Assembly (NCBI GenBank): GCA_016178585.1 | Contig: JACOTA010000025.1 | Coordinates: 1 to 41,098 of the forward strand | Direction of reading: 5' to 3' | Length of the DNA: 41,098 bases | DNA from: Nitrospirota bacterium | Lineage (GTDB): Bacteria > Nitrospirota > Nitrospiria > JACQBW01 | Shown here: in pieces, positions 15,353 to 23,205 of the stretch | Layout: every line of letters starts with the position of its first letter | Numbering within the stretch: the first letter of the stretch is position 1 | Program-made: the position numbers and the translations under genes | The notes under the pieces: model-generated | What the model was told of the DNA's origin: nothing | What the model saw: only the letters and a program-made list of their open reading frames with translations | The model's database searches: none

Positions 15353-15547
15353 ATGTGTGAAGCGAATGCTTATATGGTCAAAGAGGGAAATGAGGAGCTT
15401 TTTCTTGAAAGCGTAAATGTTTTGGAGCCAAAAGATGGCGGAAAAATCTACCTGGAAAATGTTTTAGGGGAACAAAAAATATTTTCAGGAAGAATTAAAG
15501 AAATTCGTTTGGTTGAACATAAGATCATTCTTGAAAAAAATAATTAG
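15353..15547 (+). CDS. cooT: CooT family nickel-binding protein
   Basis: A 64-residue protein reading MCEANAYMVKEGNEELFLES, then VNVLEPKDGGKIYLENVLG and RIKEIRLVEHKIILE. This matches CooT, a small homodimeric protein whose Cys-2 takes part in nickel binding and which serves nickel delivery to CO dehydrogenase in some species. I choose ATG 15353, not the upstream TTG (15341) or ATG (15347), because it puts the conserved cysteine at position 2 and leaves GAGG 6 nt upstream. No CO dehydrogenase gene is in the window. The zinc importer follows but is separated by a terminator. Confidence 0.82.
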   Translation: MCEANAYMVKEGNEELFLESVNVLEPKDGGKIYLENVLGEQKIFSGRIKEIRLVEHKIILEKNN

Positions 15548-15594
15548 GTTGAAAATCTGAATTATTGTAGAGCATGAATGCTTTACGAAGAAAG

Positions 15595-15652
15595 ACCATG
15601 GAGGTCGATTGACTTTGTTTGTATTTACAAAGCCCCTTCATGGTTTTTTTTT
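15595..15652 (+). terminator. Rho-independent terminator after cooT
   Basis: ACCATGGAGG (15595-15604) pairs with CCTTCATGGT (15635-15644), one G-U pair. An inner stem CTTTGT/ACAAAG (15613-15618, 15627-15632) stacks inside. A run of nine Ts follows. This ends the cooT transcript and insulates the znu operon. Confidence 0.75.
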
Positions 15653-15739
15653 AGGCGCCAGGATCTTCGTTTGGGGTGACCGCTGAGGTTGCCCGGGGAA
15701 GGCTCAAAGGCCTGCCTGTTACAAAGAAAGGGAAATTTC

Positions 15740-16708
15740 ATGCGGTTGACAGCATTTCTTCTTTTTCTATTTATTTTGACTTTTAAGGTTCTTCCTTCTG
15801 ACGCCGCGAACGAAAAACTCCTTGTCGTTTCAACTGTCGCGCCAATCACAAACCTGATCCAAAACATCGCCGGATCGTCCATCGAACTTCACGGGATTGT
15901 TCCGGAGGGGACCGATTCCCATACGTTTGAGCCCGCGCCGTCGGATATTAAATGGATTGCCGCCGGAGATCTTTTTATTTTAAATGGGCTAAATTTGGAA
16001 ACCCCGACGGAAAAACTGATTTCATCCCAAAAGAAAAAGGGGGCGCCTGTGGTAAAACTGGGTGAACGGGTGATTTCACAAAAAGATTGGATTTATGACT
16101 TTAGTTTTCCCAAAGAAAAGGGAGACCCGAATCCCCATCTCTGGTTAAATGTGGCTTATGCGATGAAATACAGCGAAGTCATACGGGATGAGCTTATTAA
16201 GATTGATCCTGCCCATCGGACGATTTATCTCGAAAATACCGAGGCTTTTTTAAAGAAACTTAAACAATTAGATCAAGTTATTTTAGAAACGGTTCAGACG
16301 ATTCCCCCCCCCAATCGAAGATTGGTGACCTACCATGATTCCTGGCCATATTTTGCCTCGCGTTATGGATTTACAGTTGTAGGTGCCGTTCAGCCTTCGA
16401 GCTTTTCGGAACCCTCGGCCCGGGACGTTGCGTCTTTAATCGATCAACTCAGGTTATTGCGTATTCCTGCGATTTTTGGTTCGGAGGTTTTTCCAAGCAA
16501 GGTTTTAAATCAGATTGCCCGGGAAGCGGGAGTTAAATACGTAAGCACTTTACGGGATGATGATCTTCCCGGAGAACTTTCAAGTCCTGAACATACCTAT
16601 ATCGGGATGATGGTGGAAAATCTAAAAAATATTGCGGTGCCTTTAGGAGGCAAGCCCGATTTGCTTAAGAAAGTCGATCCCTCTAACATTCAATTCCAGG
16701 AAAAATAA
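15740..16708 (+). CDS. znuA: Zinc ABC transporter, periplasmic binding protein
   Basis: A 322-residue cluster A-I (TroA/ZnuA) metal-binding protein. Start at ATG 15740 after AAAGGGA; the signal peptide ends near residue 22 (LPSDA). Likely ligands, by comparison with TroA, are His61 (DSHTFEP), His133 (NPHLW), His199 (TYHDSW) and an Asp in the DDD near 273-275. Three histidines plus one acid favour zinc over manganese. It lacks the His/Asp-rich loop that many ZnuA proteins carry after the first ligand; the histidines of this system are on the permease instead. The gap to the ATPase gene is 3 bp. Confidence 0.88.
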   Translation: MRLTAFLLFLFILTFKVLPSDAANEKLLVVSTVAPITNLIQNIAGSSIELHGIVPEGTDSHTFEPAPSDIKWIAAGDLFILNGLNLETPTEKLISSQKKKGAPVVKLGERVISQKDWIYDFSFPKEKGDPNPHLWLNVAYAMKYSEVIRDELIKIDPAHRTIYLENTEAFLKKLKQLDQVILETVQTIPPPNRRLVTYHDSWPYFASRYGFTVVGAVQPSSFSEPSARDVASLIDQLRLLRIPAIFGSEVFPSKVLNQIAREAGVKYVSTLRDDDLPGELSSPEHTYIGMMVENLKNIAVPLGGKPDLLKKVDPSNIQFQEK

Positions 16709-16711
16709 CCG

Positions 16712-17506
16712 GTGGACGCGTTTATTGAGCTTAAAGAGGCGGTCGGAGGGTATGATAAAACTCAGGTTTTCTTCCCCGTTAATCTTAAACTTTCCCAGGG
16801 TGAGTTTGTCGGCATTGTCGGACCGACAGGCTCAGGGAAAACGACTTTATTAAAAATCATTCTTGGACTCATTCCGCCGCTGTCCGGGGAGGTTAAAATT
16901 TCAGGAACATCTGTTTATGGAAACAAGACCGTTCGAATCGGTTATGTTCCCCAGGTGGAAACGGTCGATTGGGATTTTCCGGTGACAGTGGAAGAAGTTG
17001 TTTTGATGGGACGCTGCAGGCACATGAACTTTCTCCCCTGGCCCAGTAAAAAGGACCGGCAGGATGCCCGAACCCTTCTGGATCGTTTGGGGCTGGGAGA
17101 TCTTTCAACGCGCCATATCCGGGCGCTTTCCGGAGGACAACAGCAGAGAGTTTTTTTAGCGAGGGCTCTGGTCAGCAATCCTTCTTTATTGATTTTGGAC
17201 GAGCCGACAGCCGGCGTGGATATTAAAACCCAGCATAATGTTCTCCATCTGTTAGGAGAATTAAACCACGAGGGGATGACGATTTTATTGACAACCCATG
17301 ACCTGAATGCGGTAGCGGCTCACCTTCCCTCTGTCATCTGCTTTAATAAAGGGGTTGTCGCCCATGGAGATCCTGAAATTGTTTTCACGCCGGCTGTTTT
17401 AAAGAAAACCTACCAGGCGGATATGAACGTCATCCGGCATGGTGACTTCGTTTTGATGGCGCACAGCACCCCTCTTTCTATCCGAAACCCGAAAAAGCGA
17501 ACTTAA
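16712..17506 (+). CDS. znuC: Zinc ABC transporter, ATPase
   Basis: A 264-residue ABC ATPase starting at GTG 16712. Walker A is GPTGSGKTT near residue 37, the Q-loop is in YVPQVETVDWDFPVTVEEVV (a sequence typical of Mn/Zn importers), the signature is LSGGQQQRV, Walker B LLILDEPTAGVD and the H-loop TTHD. It energises metal import together with ZnuA and ZnuB. The stop codon directly abuts the next ATG. Confidence 0.92.
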   Translation: MDAFIELKEAVGGYDKTQVFFPVNLKLSQGEFVGIVGPTGSGKTTLLKIILGLIPPLSGEVKISGTSVYGNKTVRIGYVPQVETVDWDFPVTVEEVVLMGRCRHMNFLPWPSKKDRQDARTLLDRLGLGDLSTRHIRALSGGQQQRVFLARALVSNPSLLILDEPTAGVDIKTQHNVLHLLGELNHEGMTILLTTHDLNAVAAHLPSVICFNKGVVAHGDPEIVFTPAVLKKTYQADMNVIRHGDFVLMAHSTPLSIRNPKKRT

Positions 17507-18565
17507 ATGGAAATTTTATTAGCTCCTTTGCATTATGAATTTTTCCGGACCGGCCTGATCGCGGCTCCTTTAATCGGAGCCTTGTGCGGGTTACTGGGGG
17601 TCTATATTGTATTACGCGGAATGAGTTATATCGGTCATGGTCTGTCCCATGCCGCTTTTGGGGGTGCTGTTATTGGTTATGTTTTGAATTTAAATTTTTA
17701 TGTCGGCGCCGGCCTTTGGGGTTTTCTTGCCGCTATTTTAATTAATCAGGTCGTTCGAAGAAATAAAATAGGGGCGGATGCCGCGATCGGGGTCATTACG
17801 ACGGCCAGTTTTGCAATTGGCGTTGCTTTAATCAGCCGGGTCCGCCATTTCACAAAGAACTTTGAGGCCGCCCTTTTTGGAAACATTCTCGGCGTGACCT
17901 GGGGGGACGTCTGGATTATTCTTTCAGTATTTATTCTTGCTTCAGGTGTTATTTTTATACTCTATAAACAGTTGTTATTTACCACCTTTGATGAAGAAAC
18001 TGCGCGTGTTTATGGTGTTTCGACCGCCTGGGTGGACACTTTTTTTTCACTAATTCTCGCCGCGTCCATTATTGCTTCCATGCAAACCCTGGGGGTAACG
18101 CTCATTGCCGCGGCAATTGTTATTCCCGCGATTACGGCCCGGCAATTAACGGATAGTTTTCATAAAATGCTCCTTTTGTCAATGATCATCGGCGCGCTGA
18201 CTTCTGTTTTTGGAATGTACGCCAGCTATTATCTTGATGTGGCGTCCGGAGCTTCGATCGTTCTTTTCGCGGCGGCCACCTTTTCGGCGGTGTTAGTCTT
18301 TAAAAGTTTGAAAAATACAGGAAAAGCTCCGCAAATGCTGGTTCAGGAAAGGATCTCCGAAGATTTTCCTCATGAACATCCCCATCGACATGAAGGCGTC
18401 CTCCACCTTCATGAGCATCAGGGGACGGAAGATACCCGGCACGACCACCACAGCGCGGAACATGGAGACGTCAAAGGGGAGGAACATCCTCATCCTCATC
18501 CCCATTCCCACGGACAGGGCAGGCATCAACACGACCACACCCATCCCCATCAAGAACACAAGTAA
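17507..18565 (+). CDS. znuB: Zinc ABC transporter, permease with histidine-rich C-terminal tail
   Basis: A 352-residue ABC-3 family permease. The first 270 or so residues hold eight or nine membrane helices with GLLGVYIVLRGMSYIGHGLS near the start and GVTLIAAAIVIPAITARQLT later, both typical of ZnuB/MntB. Family members usually end near residue 270-290. Here a soluble tail of about 64 residues, starting at HEHPHRHEG near residue 289, contains 22 histidines (for example HPHPHPHSHG and HQHDHTHPHQ). The tail could store, sense or gate zinc. Which side of the membrane it faces depends on helix number; cytoplasmic is expected for the family. It ends 8 bp from a convergent gene. Confidence 0.9.
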   Translation: MEILLAPLHYEFFRTGLIAAPLIGALCGLLGVYIVLRGMSYIGHGLSHAAFGGAVIGYVLNLNFYVGAGLWGFLAAILINQVVRRNKIGADAAIGVITTASFAIGVALISRVRHFTKNFEAALFGNILGVTWGDVWIILSVFILASGVIFILYKQLLFTTFDEETARVYGVSTAWVDTFFSLILAASIIASMQTLGVTLIAAAIVIPAITARQLTDSFHKMLLLSMIIGALTSVFGMYASYYLDVASGASIVLFAAATFSAVLVFKSLKNTGKAPQMLVQERISEDFPHEHPHRHEGVLHLHEHQGTEDTRHDHHSAEHGDVKGEEHPHPHPHSHGQGRHQHDHTHPHQEHK

Positions 18566-18573
18566 ATATAAGA

Positions 18574-20418
18574 TTAGTCGTTAGGTTTTTGGATTTTTTC
18601 CAGCAGATTTAAGTCCAATCCTTTTGCCTCGAAATACTCCCTTTCCAGTTCTTCAACGTAATAACGGTCAAGACCGCTTTCCTTTAAAAACTTTTCACGG
18701 GAGTTGCTTTCGTTTAAGGAGAGGACAATCGGAAGAATTTCAAAAATGTAAGTTGCTTCTTTCCGGATATCGGCAATAATTTTGTCAAAAAGGAGTGGCG
18801 TCATTTCCGCTTTAATGAGGCCCTTGTTTAAAAGCTCTTTTGAAAGGTCGATTCTGATGTTTTCCAGTTCGTTTTTTGATTTTATTTCGATGTAAAATGT
18901 TTTCATCATCTTTTTTAAATGAAAATGAGCCGTCTTGTACAACAACGCATCCTGGTTAATTTCATCGATCTGCTTTACGATATCATTCAGGCCTAAATTT
19001 CCGTTTTCCACTTCTTTGATGCCGTTGAATACCAGGTAGATTTTCTTTTTCCCGTAGCTGGTCAGGTACTTATCCTGTAAAATCGAATCAATAAAGATTT
19101 CCTTGAAAATTTTGGGATCCAGAGAATCAAACACTTTTTTATTTCCGTAAATGGTCCGGAGCATTTTTTCGGTGACGGGGTTTCCCTCCATGAAAACAAG
19201 TTGATTTAAAAAGTTATAGGTCGAATCATACCGGTCAAAAAAAGTAATGATATAACCAAACCGCTCCATGATATTAGGATTGTTTCCGTTTTGAGCATGT
19301 TCATCGCAAAGACGTCCCATATCGAGAAGGAGGCCGTCAAAACTATAGTCTCTTTTTTCGAGAGATTGTTGTTTTGCCTTGATCAGGAGGATTAAATCTT
19401 CATTGGAAATTAAAGTTTTAACATTTTGATCCTTCAGGAACAATCCTTCAAGAATTTCCCGGGTTGTCGCCAGATAGGAGGGTTCGCGGGATGTTTCAAT
19501 TGATTTTCCTTTCAGGAACAACTCATCCAGTGCAATAAACAATTCAAGCGGAATGTTGTTTCTGACACTTAAGGTGCGGAGACGATTCAATTTTGCGAGT
19601 TTGCTTTGAGAAAGATCGAGAGAGGAAGAAAGATCGACGAGGATATCTTTATATTCATCGATAAGTCTTTTATTATCCGGGTGCTTGTAAATCACGTCTA
19701 TTTTGGTCCGTTCTTGCTGATATTTTTCAATCTGGTTGATTTTTGCCAGTTCATCGAGCGTTGCCTGGTCGTGAACCGTCAGAAGCTTTTTCTCCGCGTA
19801 AAGGTCTTTGTAGAACTGGTAATACTCCTGGTTTTTCCGGTGAATAAACTTAATCAGGTAAATGGTTGAATCGGGGGCGTTCAAATAGGAGAAAAATTCG
19901 CTAATCAGGGCCAGATCATTTTGTTCAATGACATGCGGGGTTCTTTTGATCATTTTACCCAGCACCTTTAAAAGATGTTCCTGCTGATCTTTTGGGGTCG
20001 ACGGGTGGTTCATCTGGATAAAAAAGTAATAATTGCAAATGGCGTTCCCGTTACGGAACATTTCTACCAACCGTTCACTGCCGCCCGTCCTATCTGAAAA
20101 CACTAAAGAATCGGTTTCTTTTCGGTAGTGTGTGCCATTAAGGACCAGGCGGTTGACCACTTCCTTCCGGATCATGTCCTTTAAAGGGAGATTAACTCCG
20201 AACATATATTCACAAAAACTTCCGCCGTTCCCTTTATAATTTAGCCGTTGTTGATCGATCAAAAGTTCGTTAGAAGGAGAAAATAAACGGAGGCCTGAAA
20301 ACGCATTCCCTTTTTGCTGTTCAAAAAAGTAAAGGTTTTTTATCTCTTTTCCGGCAATCGTGGCATAATACTCAATATCGGAATCCACCTGCCCGTGCAA
20401 TCTGATATCCTGAATCAT
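18574..20418 (-). CDS. TIGR04442-like conserved hypothetical protein
   Basis: A 614-residue soluble, charged, mostly helical protein with no signal peptide or membrane segment. It resembles the TIGR04442 family known from Geobacter-like bacteria and Nitrospirota (MIQDIRLHGQVDSDIEYYAT at the start, FNYKGNGGSF-type region near residue 60). No catalytic motif is visible. Length agrees with the family as I recall it, but I could not verify the match. The gene is monocistronic on the minus strand, convergent with znuB and divergent from the oligopeptide locus. There is no Shine-Dalgarno at a normal distance; a -10 box lies 7 nt before the ATG, so the mRNA may be leaderless. Confidence 0.65.
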   Translation of the reverse strand: MIQDIRLHGQVDSDIEYYATIAGKEIKNLYFFEQQKGNAFSGLRLFSPSNELLIDQQRLNYKGNGGSFCEYMFGVNLPLKDMIRKEVVNRLVLNGTHYRKETDSLVFSDRTGGSERLVEMFRNGNAICNYYFFIQMNHPSTPKDQQEHLLKVLGKMIKRTPHVIEQNDLALISEFFSYLNAPDSTIYLIKFIHRKNQEYYQFYKDLYAEKKLLTVHDQATLDELAKINQIEKYQQERTKIDVIYKHPDNKRLIDEYKDILVDLSSSLDLSQSKLAKLNRLRTLSVRNNIPLELFIALDELFLKGKSIETSREPSYLATTREILEGLFLKDQNVKTLISNEDLILLIKAKQQSLEKRDYSFDGLLLDMGRLCDEHAQNGNNPNIMERFGYIITFFDRYDSTYNFLNQLVFMEGNPVTEKMLRTIYGNKKVFDSLDPKIFKEIFIDSILQDKYLTSYGKKKIYLVFNGIKEVENGNLGLNDIVKQIDEINQDALLYKTAHFHLKKMMKTFYIEIKSKNELENIRIDLSKELLNKGLIKAEMTPLLFDKIIADIRKEATYIFEILPIVLSLNESNSREKFLKESGLDRYYVEELEREYFEAKGLDLNLLEKIQKPND

Positions 20419-20425
20419 ATGTAAT

Positions 20426-20431
20426 AGTATA
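20426..20431 (-). promoter_or_regulatory. -10 box of a probable leaderless promoter
   Basis: On the minus strand TATACT is followed by ATTACAT and then the ATG at 20418. A -10 hexamer 7 nt upstream puts the transcription start on or next to the start codon. No good -35 is visible 17 bp further upstream. Confidence 0.45.
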
Positions 20432-20461
20432 TCCTAAAATTAAAAAAATGTAGTAATATTA

Positions 20462-20600
20462 CCCAAGAACAGCGATAGACTTCGCACCCACTTATTAATC
20501 ATGTCATTGCGAGCACCGAAGGGTGCGTGGCAATCTTATCGTAAAGTCTTGAGATTGCTTCACTTTGTTCGCAATGACAGCTTTCTAACTCTGTTCTTGG
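20462..20600. mobile_element. MITE copy b, diverged, at the 5' end of oppA
   Basis: The left end CCCAAGAACAGCGATAG is perfect; the right end (CTAACTCTGTTCTTGG) is mutated. The interior (GTCATTGCGAGCACCGAAGG, TTGTTCGCAATGAC) matches the family. No target duplication is visible. The element supplies the first 33 or so codons of the oppA reading frame. Confidence 0.85.
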
Positions 20601-22102
20601 CCGATCTGGTTGGGAAGAGCTGTCTCTTTCGGAGCAGCATTGGAACGGAGCCTCCAACCCTTGATCCGTCTCTCGCGACGGATGGCACATCCATTTTAAT
20701 CATCGAAAATCTTATGGAAGGGTTGACGCAGTTTAACCGGGACCTCATTCCCCGGCCTGCTATTGCCCGTCGATGGGAGATCTCGCCGGATGGAAAACGA
20801 GTCCGGTTTTATTTAAGAACGGATGTTTTATGGTCTGATGGAAAGCCTCTAACGGCTGATGATTTTGAATATGCGTGGAAAAGGCTTTTAAACCCCTCGA
20901 CCGCTTCCGAATATGCCTATTTCCTTTACGATGTTGAAAACGCCGAAGCGTACAATCAGGGAAAACTTAAAAATGCCCGGCTTGTAGGCGTTCGGGCAAT
21001 TGAGCCCTTTATTCTGGAAGTCCGCTTAAAAAAGCCAGTGCCCTATTTTACAAGTATTTCCACTTTTTCTGTGACCTACCCCTTGAGGAAAGATTTAATT
21101 GAAAAATACGGAAACCATTGGACAGATCCTGGAAAGATGGTCGTGAACGGGCCTTATCGTCTAAAAGAGTGGCGGCACGAATACAAATTAAAACTCGAGG
21201 CGAATTCATCCTATTATGGGGAGGGACCCTTCTGCGAAAAGATAGAGGTCTTTATCATTAACAATACAACGACCGCGCTTACTTTATATGAAACGGGGAG
21301 TTTGGACATGGTTCCCCTGCCTCCGGAAGCCATTGATTATTATAAAAAAAATCCCGAATATGTTACCCAGCCTTTATTAAGAGGGTATTACTACGGTTTT
21401 AACGCCTCGATTCCGCCGTTTAACGATGTTCGGGTGAGAAAGGCTTTTTTCATGGCCATTGATCGGGAGGAACTGCCCCGCATTTTAAAGGGGGGTGAGC
21501 GCCCGGCTTACTCCTGGATCCCTCCAGGAATGTTTGGATATGAAGAGGCCGCGGGGCTCCGGTTTAAACCAGAAACCGCGGAAAAATTGCTGGCGGAGGC
21601 AGGATATCCGGGAGGAAAAAACTTTCCGAAAGTGACCCTTGCTTTTAATACCGACATGGTCAACGCGCTAATTGCGGAAAACATTCAGGCCCAGTTAAAG
21701 AGGAATCTCCGGGTGGCGATTCATCTGGAGAATATGGAGTGGAAAGTTTACCTCACAAAAATTCAGGCGGACACGCCTCAGGTGTTCAGGCTCGGCTGGG
21801 GAGCGGATTATCCCGATCCTGATAACTTTATGAATTTGTTTGTGACGGGAGGGGGGAATAATCATACGCATTGGGGAAGCCCGGTCTATGATCAGCTGAT
21901 TCTAAAAGCCTCTTCAGAACGGGATCCCGAAATCAGACGCGCGCTCTATCATGAGGCCCAGAAGATTCTCACCGAAGAAGAGGTTCCGATCATACCGCTT
22001 TTTGTGAGTGTTCAAAATTTTTTAGTGAAGCCTTATATCAAGGGTCTCGAAACCAATCCAATGGAATTGTTGGCGTTTAAAAAAATTAAGGTCAGCAGGT
22101 AA
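20501..22102 (+). CDS. oppA: Oligopeptide-binding protein, signal peptide replaced by a MITE
   Basis: From about residue 45 this is a family 5 extracellular solute-binding protein: SIGTEPPTLDPSLATDGTS, EGLTQFNRDLIPRPAIARRW, FYLRTDVLWSDGKPLTADDF, LRLGWGADYPDPDNFMN-like segment and EEEVPIIPLF near the end. Length of the mature part is normal. The ORF start at 20501 lies in a MITE; residues 1-33 (MSLRAPKGAWQSY and on) are translated repeat sequence with no charged-hydrophobic-polar signal peptide or lipobox. The original export signal is therefore gone. The gene is probably non-functional or makes a cytoplasmic product, unless a weak hydrophobic stretch (FLTLFLADLVG) acts as a signal. Confidence 0.8.
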   Translation: MSLRAPKGAWQSYRKVLRLLHFVRNDSFLTLFLADLVGKSCLFRSSIGTEPPTLDPSLATDGTSILIIENLMEGLTQFNRDLIPRPAIARRWEISPDGKRVRFYLRTDVLWSDGKPLTADDFEYAWKRLLNPSTASEYAYFLYDVENAEAYNQGKLKNARLVGVRAIEPFILEVRLKKPVPYFTSISTFSVTYPLRKDLIEKYGNHWTDPGKMVVNGPYRLKEWRHEYKLKLEANSSYYGEGPFCEKIEVFIINNTTTALTLYETGSLDMVPLPPEAIDYYKKNPEYVTQPLLRGYYYGFNASIPPFNDVRVRKAFFMAIDREELPRILKGGERPAYSWIPPGMFGYEEAAGLRFKPETAEKLLAEAGYPGGKNFPKVTLAFNTDMVNALIAENIQAQLKRNLRVAIHLENMEWKVYLTKIQADTPQVFRLGWGADYPDPDNFMNLFVTGGGNNHTHWGSPVYDQLILKASSERDPEIRRALYHEAQKILTEEEVPIIPLFVSVQNFLVKPYIKGLETNPMELLAFKKIKVSR

Positions 22103-22107
22103 TAGAT

Positions 22108-22193
22108 GCGCTTCCATCAGGCTTTGCCTGTGGGAGCGACGGGGTTCGGGGGCATTGAGAAGGCATTTCTCGAAGGCCCCTGAATAAAATGAC
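22108..22193 (+). repeat. Double-hairpin intergenic repeat (oppA-oppB)
   Basis: First hairpin around CAGGC-TTT-GCCTG with outer CGCTTCCA/TGGGAGCG. Second structure between GGGGTTCGGGGGCATT and GGCCCCTGAATAAAATG, inner GAGAAGGCATTTCTCGAAG. The repeat's ATG (22190) is 4 bp before, and out of frame with, the likely oppB start at 22194. Confidence 0.8.
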
Positions 22194-23111
22194 ATGATTC
22201 AGTTTATTCTTAAACGCCTTTTATCCTCCCTGGTTGTTTTATTCATTGTTTCGACTTTGACTTTTTTTATCCTTTATATTGTTCCCGGCGGTCCGTTTGA
22301 TCAGGAAAAAAAACTGCCTCCTGAAATTCAGGCGAATGTCGAGGCCAAATACCGGCTAAATTTACCGGTGTGGCAACAGTATTATTTTTATTTAAAAGGT
22401 TTGGCCCATGGAGACCTGGGCCCGTCTTATAAATATCCGGGAAGATCGATCAACGAAATTATTGCGGAGGCCTTCCCCGTGTCTGTGAAACTGGGTTTGG
22501 TTTCGTTCGGTGTCGCAGTGGGATTTGGGCTTTTTTTTGGAATGCTTGCCGCTGTTTATAAAGACCGGTGGATCGACAGATTATGTATGTTGAGTGCGTC
22601 GGGAGGGCTGTCAATTCCGACTTTTGTCTTGGGGTCCTTTCTAATCTTCGGTTTTTCAATTCAATTGCGTTGGTTTCCGCCCGCCTTGTGGGAAGGGTGG
22701 TCGTATATGTTTCTACCGTCTCTCACGCTGGGCCTTGGCGCCGCCTCTTATATTGCCCGCCTGGTACGGTCAAGCATCCTCGATGTTTCGTCGAAGGAAT
22801 TTGTAAGAACCGCCAGAGCAAAAGGGCTTTCTGAAGAAGTCATTATGGTGAAACATATCCTTCGAAATGCCATCTCTCCCGTCGTGACGGTCTCCGGCCC
22901 TTTACTTGCCGGTTTGGTGACGGGCTCCTTTATTGTCGAGTACCTTTTTTCCATTCCGGGCATGGGAAGGTATTTTATTACGGCGGCGACCAATCGTGAT
23001 TATCCCTTAATTATGGGGGTTACCCTGGTTTATGCCGTCATCCTCGTTGCCGCGAATATCGGGGTCGATGTGATGTATTCCATCATCGACCCGCGGATTA
23101 GAAGTAAATGA
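22194..23111 (+). CDS. oppB: Oligopeptide ABC transporter permease, OppB/DppB type
   Basis: A 305-residue inner-membrane permease with the N-terminal helix typical of the family (IQFILKRLLSSLVVLFIVST, FFILYIVPGGPFD), a periplasmic loop, and a cytoplasmic EAA-type loop (TARAKGLSEEVIMVKHILRN) that contacts the ATPase. YLFSIPGMGRYFITAATNRD and IDPRIRSK at the end are diagnostic. Length normal. Flanked on both sides by the same hairpin repeat. No Shine-Dalgarno is evident; the start sits 4 bp after a repeat-borne ATG. Confidence 0.9.
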   Translation: MIQFILKRLLSSLVVLFIVSTLTFFILYIVPGGPFDQEKKLPPEIQANVEAKYRLNLPVWQQYYFYLKGLAHGDLGPSYKYPGRSINEIIAEAFPVSVKLGLVSFGVAVGFGLFFGMLAAVYKDRWIDRLCMLSASGGLSIPTFVLGSFLIFGFSIQLRWFPPALWEGWSYMFLPSLTLGLGAASYIARLVRSSILDVSSKEFVRTARAKGLSEEVIMVKHILRNAISPVVTVSGPLLAGLVTGSFIVEYLFSIPGMGRYFITAATNRDYPLIMGVTLVYAVILVAANIGVDVMYSIIDPRIRSK

Positions 23112-23112
23112 T

Positions 23113-23205
23113 GCGCCCATCAGGCTTTGCCTGTGGGGGCGATGGGGTTCGGGGGCCATCGGAGCATCCGCTGAAAGCGGGGCGCACGGGCCCCTGAATA
23201 AAATG
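23113..23205 (+). repeat. Double-hairpin intergenic repeat (oppB-oppC), supplying the oppC start codon
   Basis: First hairpin GCGCCCATCAGGC-TTT-GCCTGTGGGGGCG. Second structure from GGGGTTCGGGGGCCAT to GGGCCCCTGAATAAAATG, with an inner hairpin GCATCCGCTGAAAGCGGGGC. The final ATG (23203) is the first codon of oppC. Confidence 0.82.

Noticed and set aside
15653-15739. A zinc riboswitch or Zur box before znuA
   Set aside because: I found no convincing AT-rich Zur palindrome or conserved RNA fold in these 87 bases, only a GC-rich leader and a ribosome-binding site.
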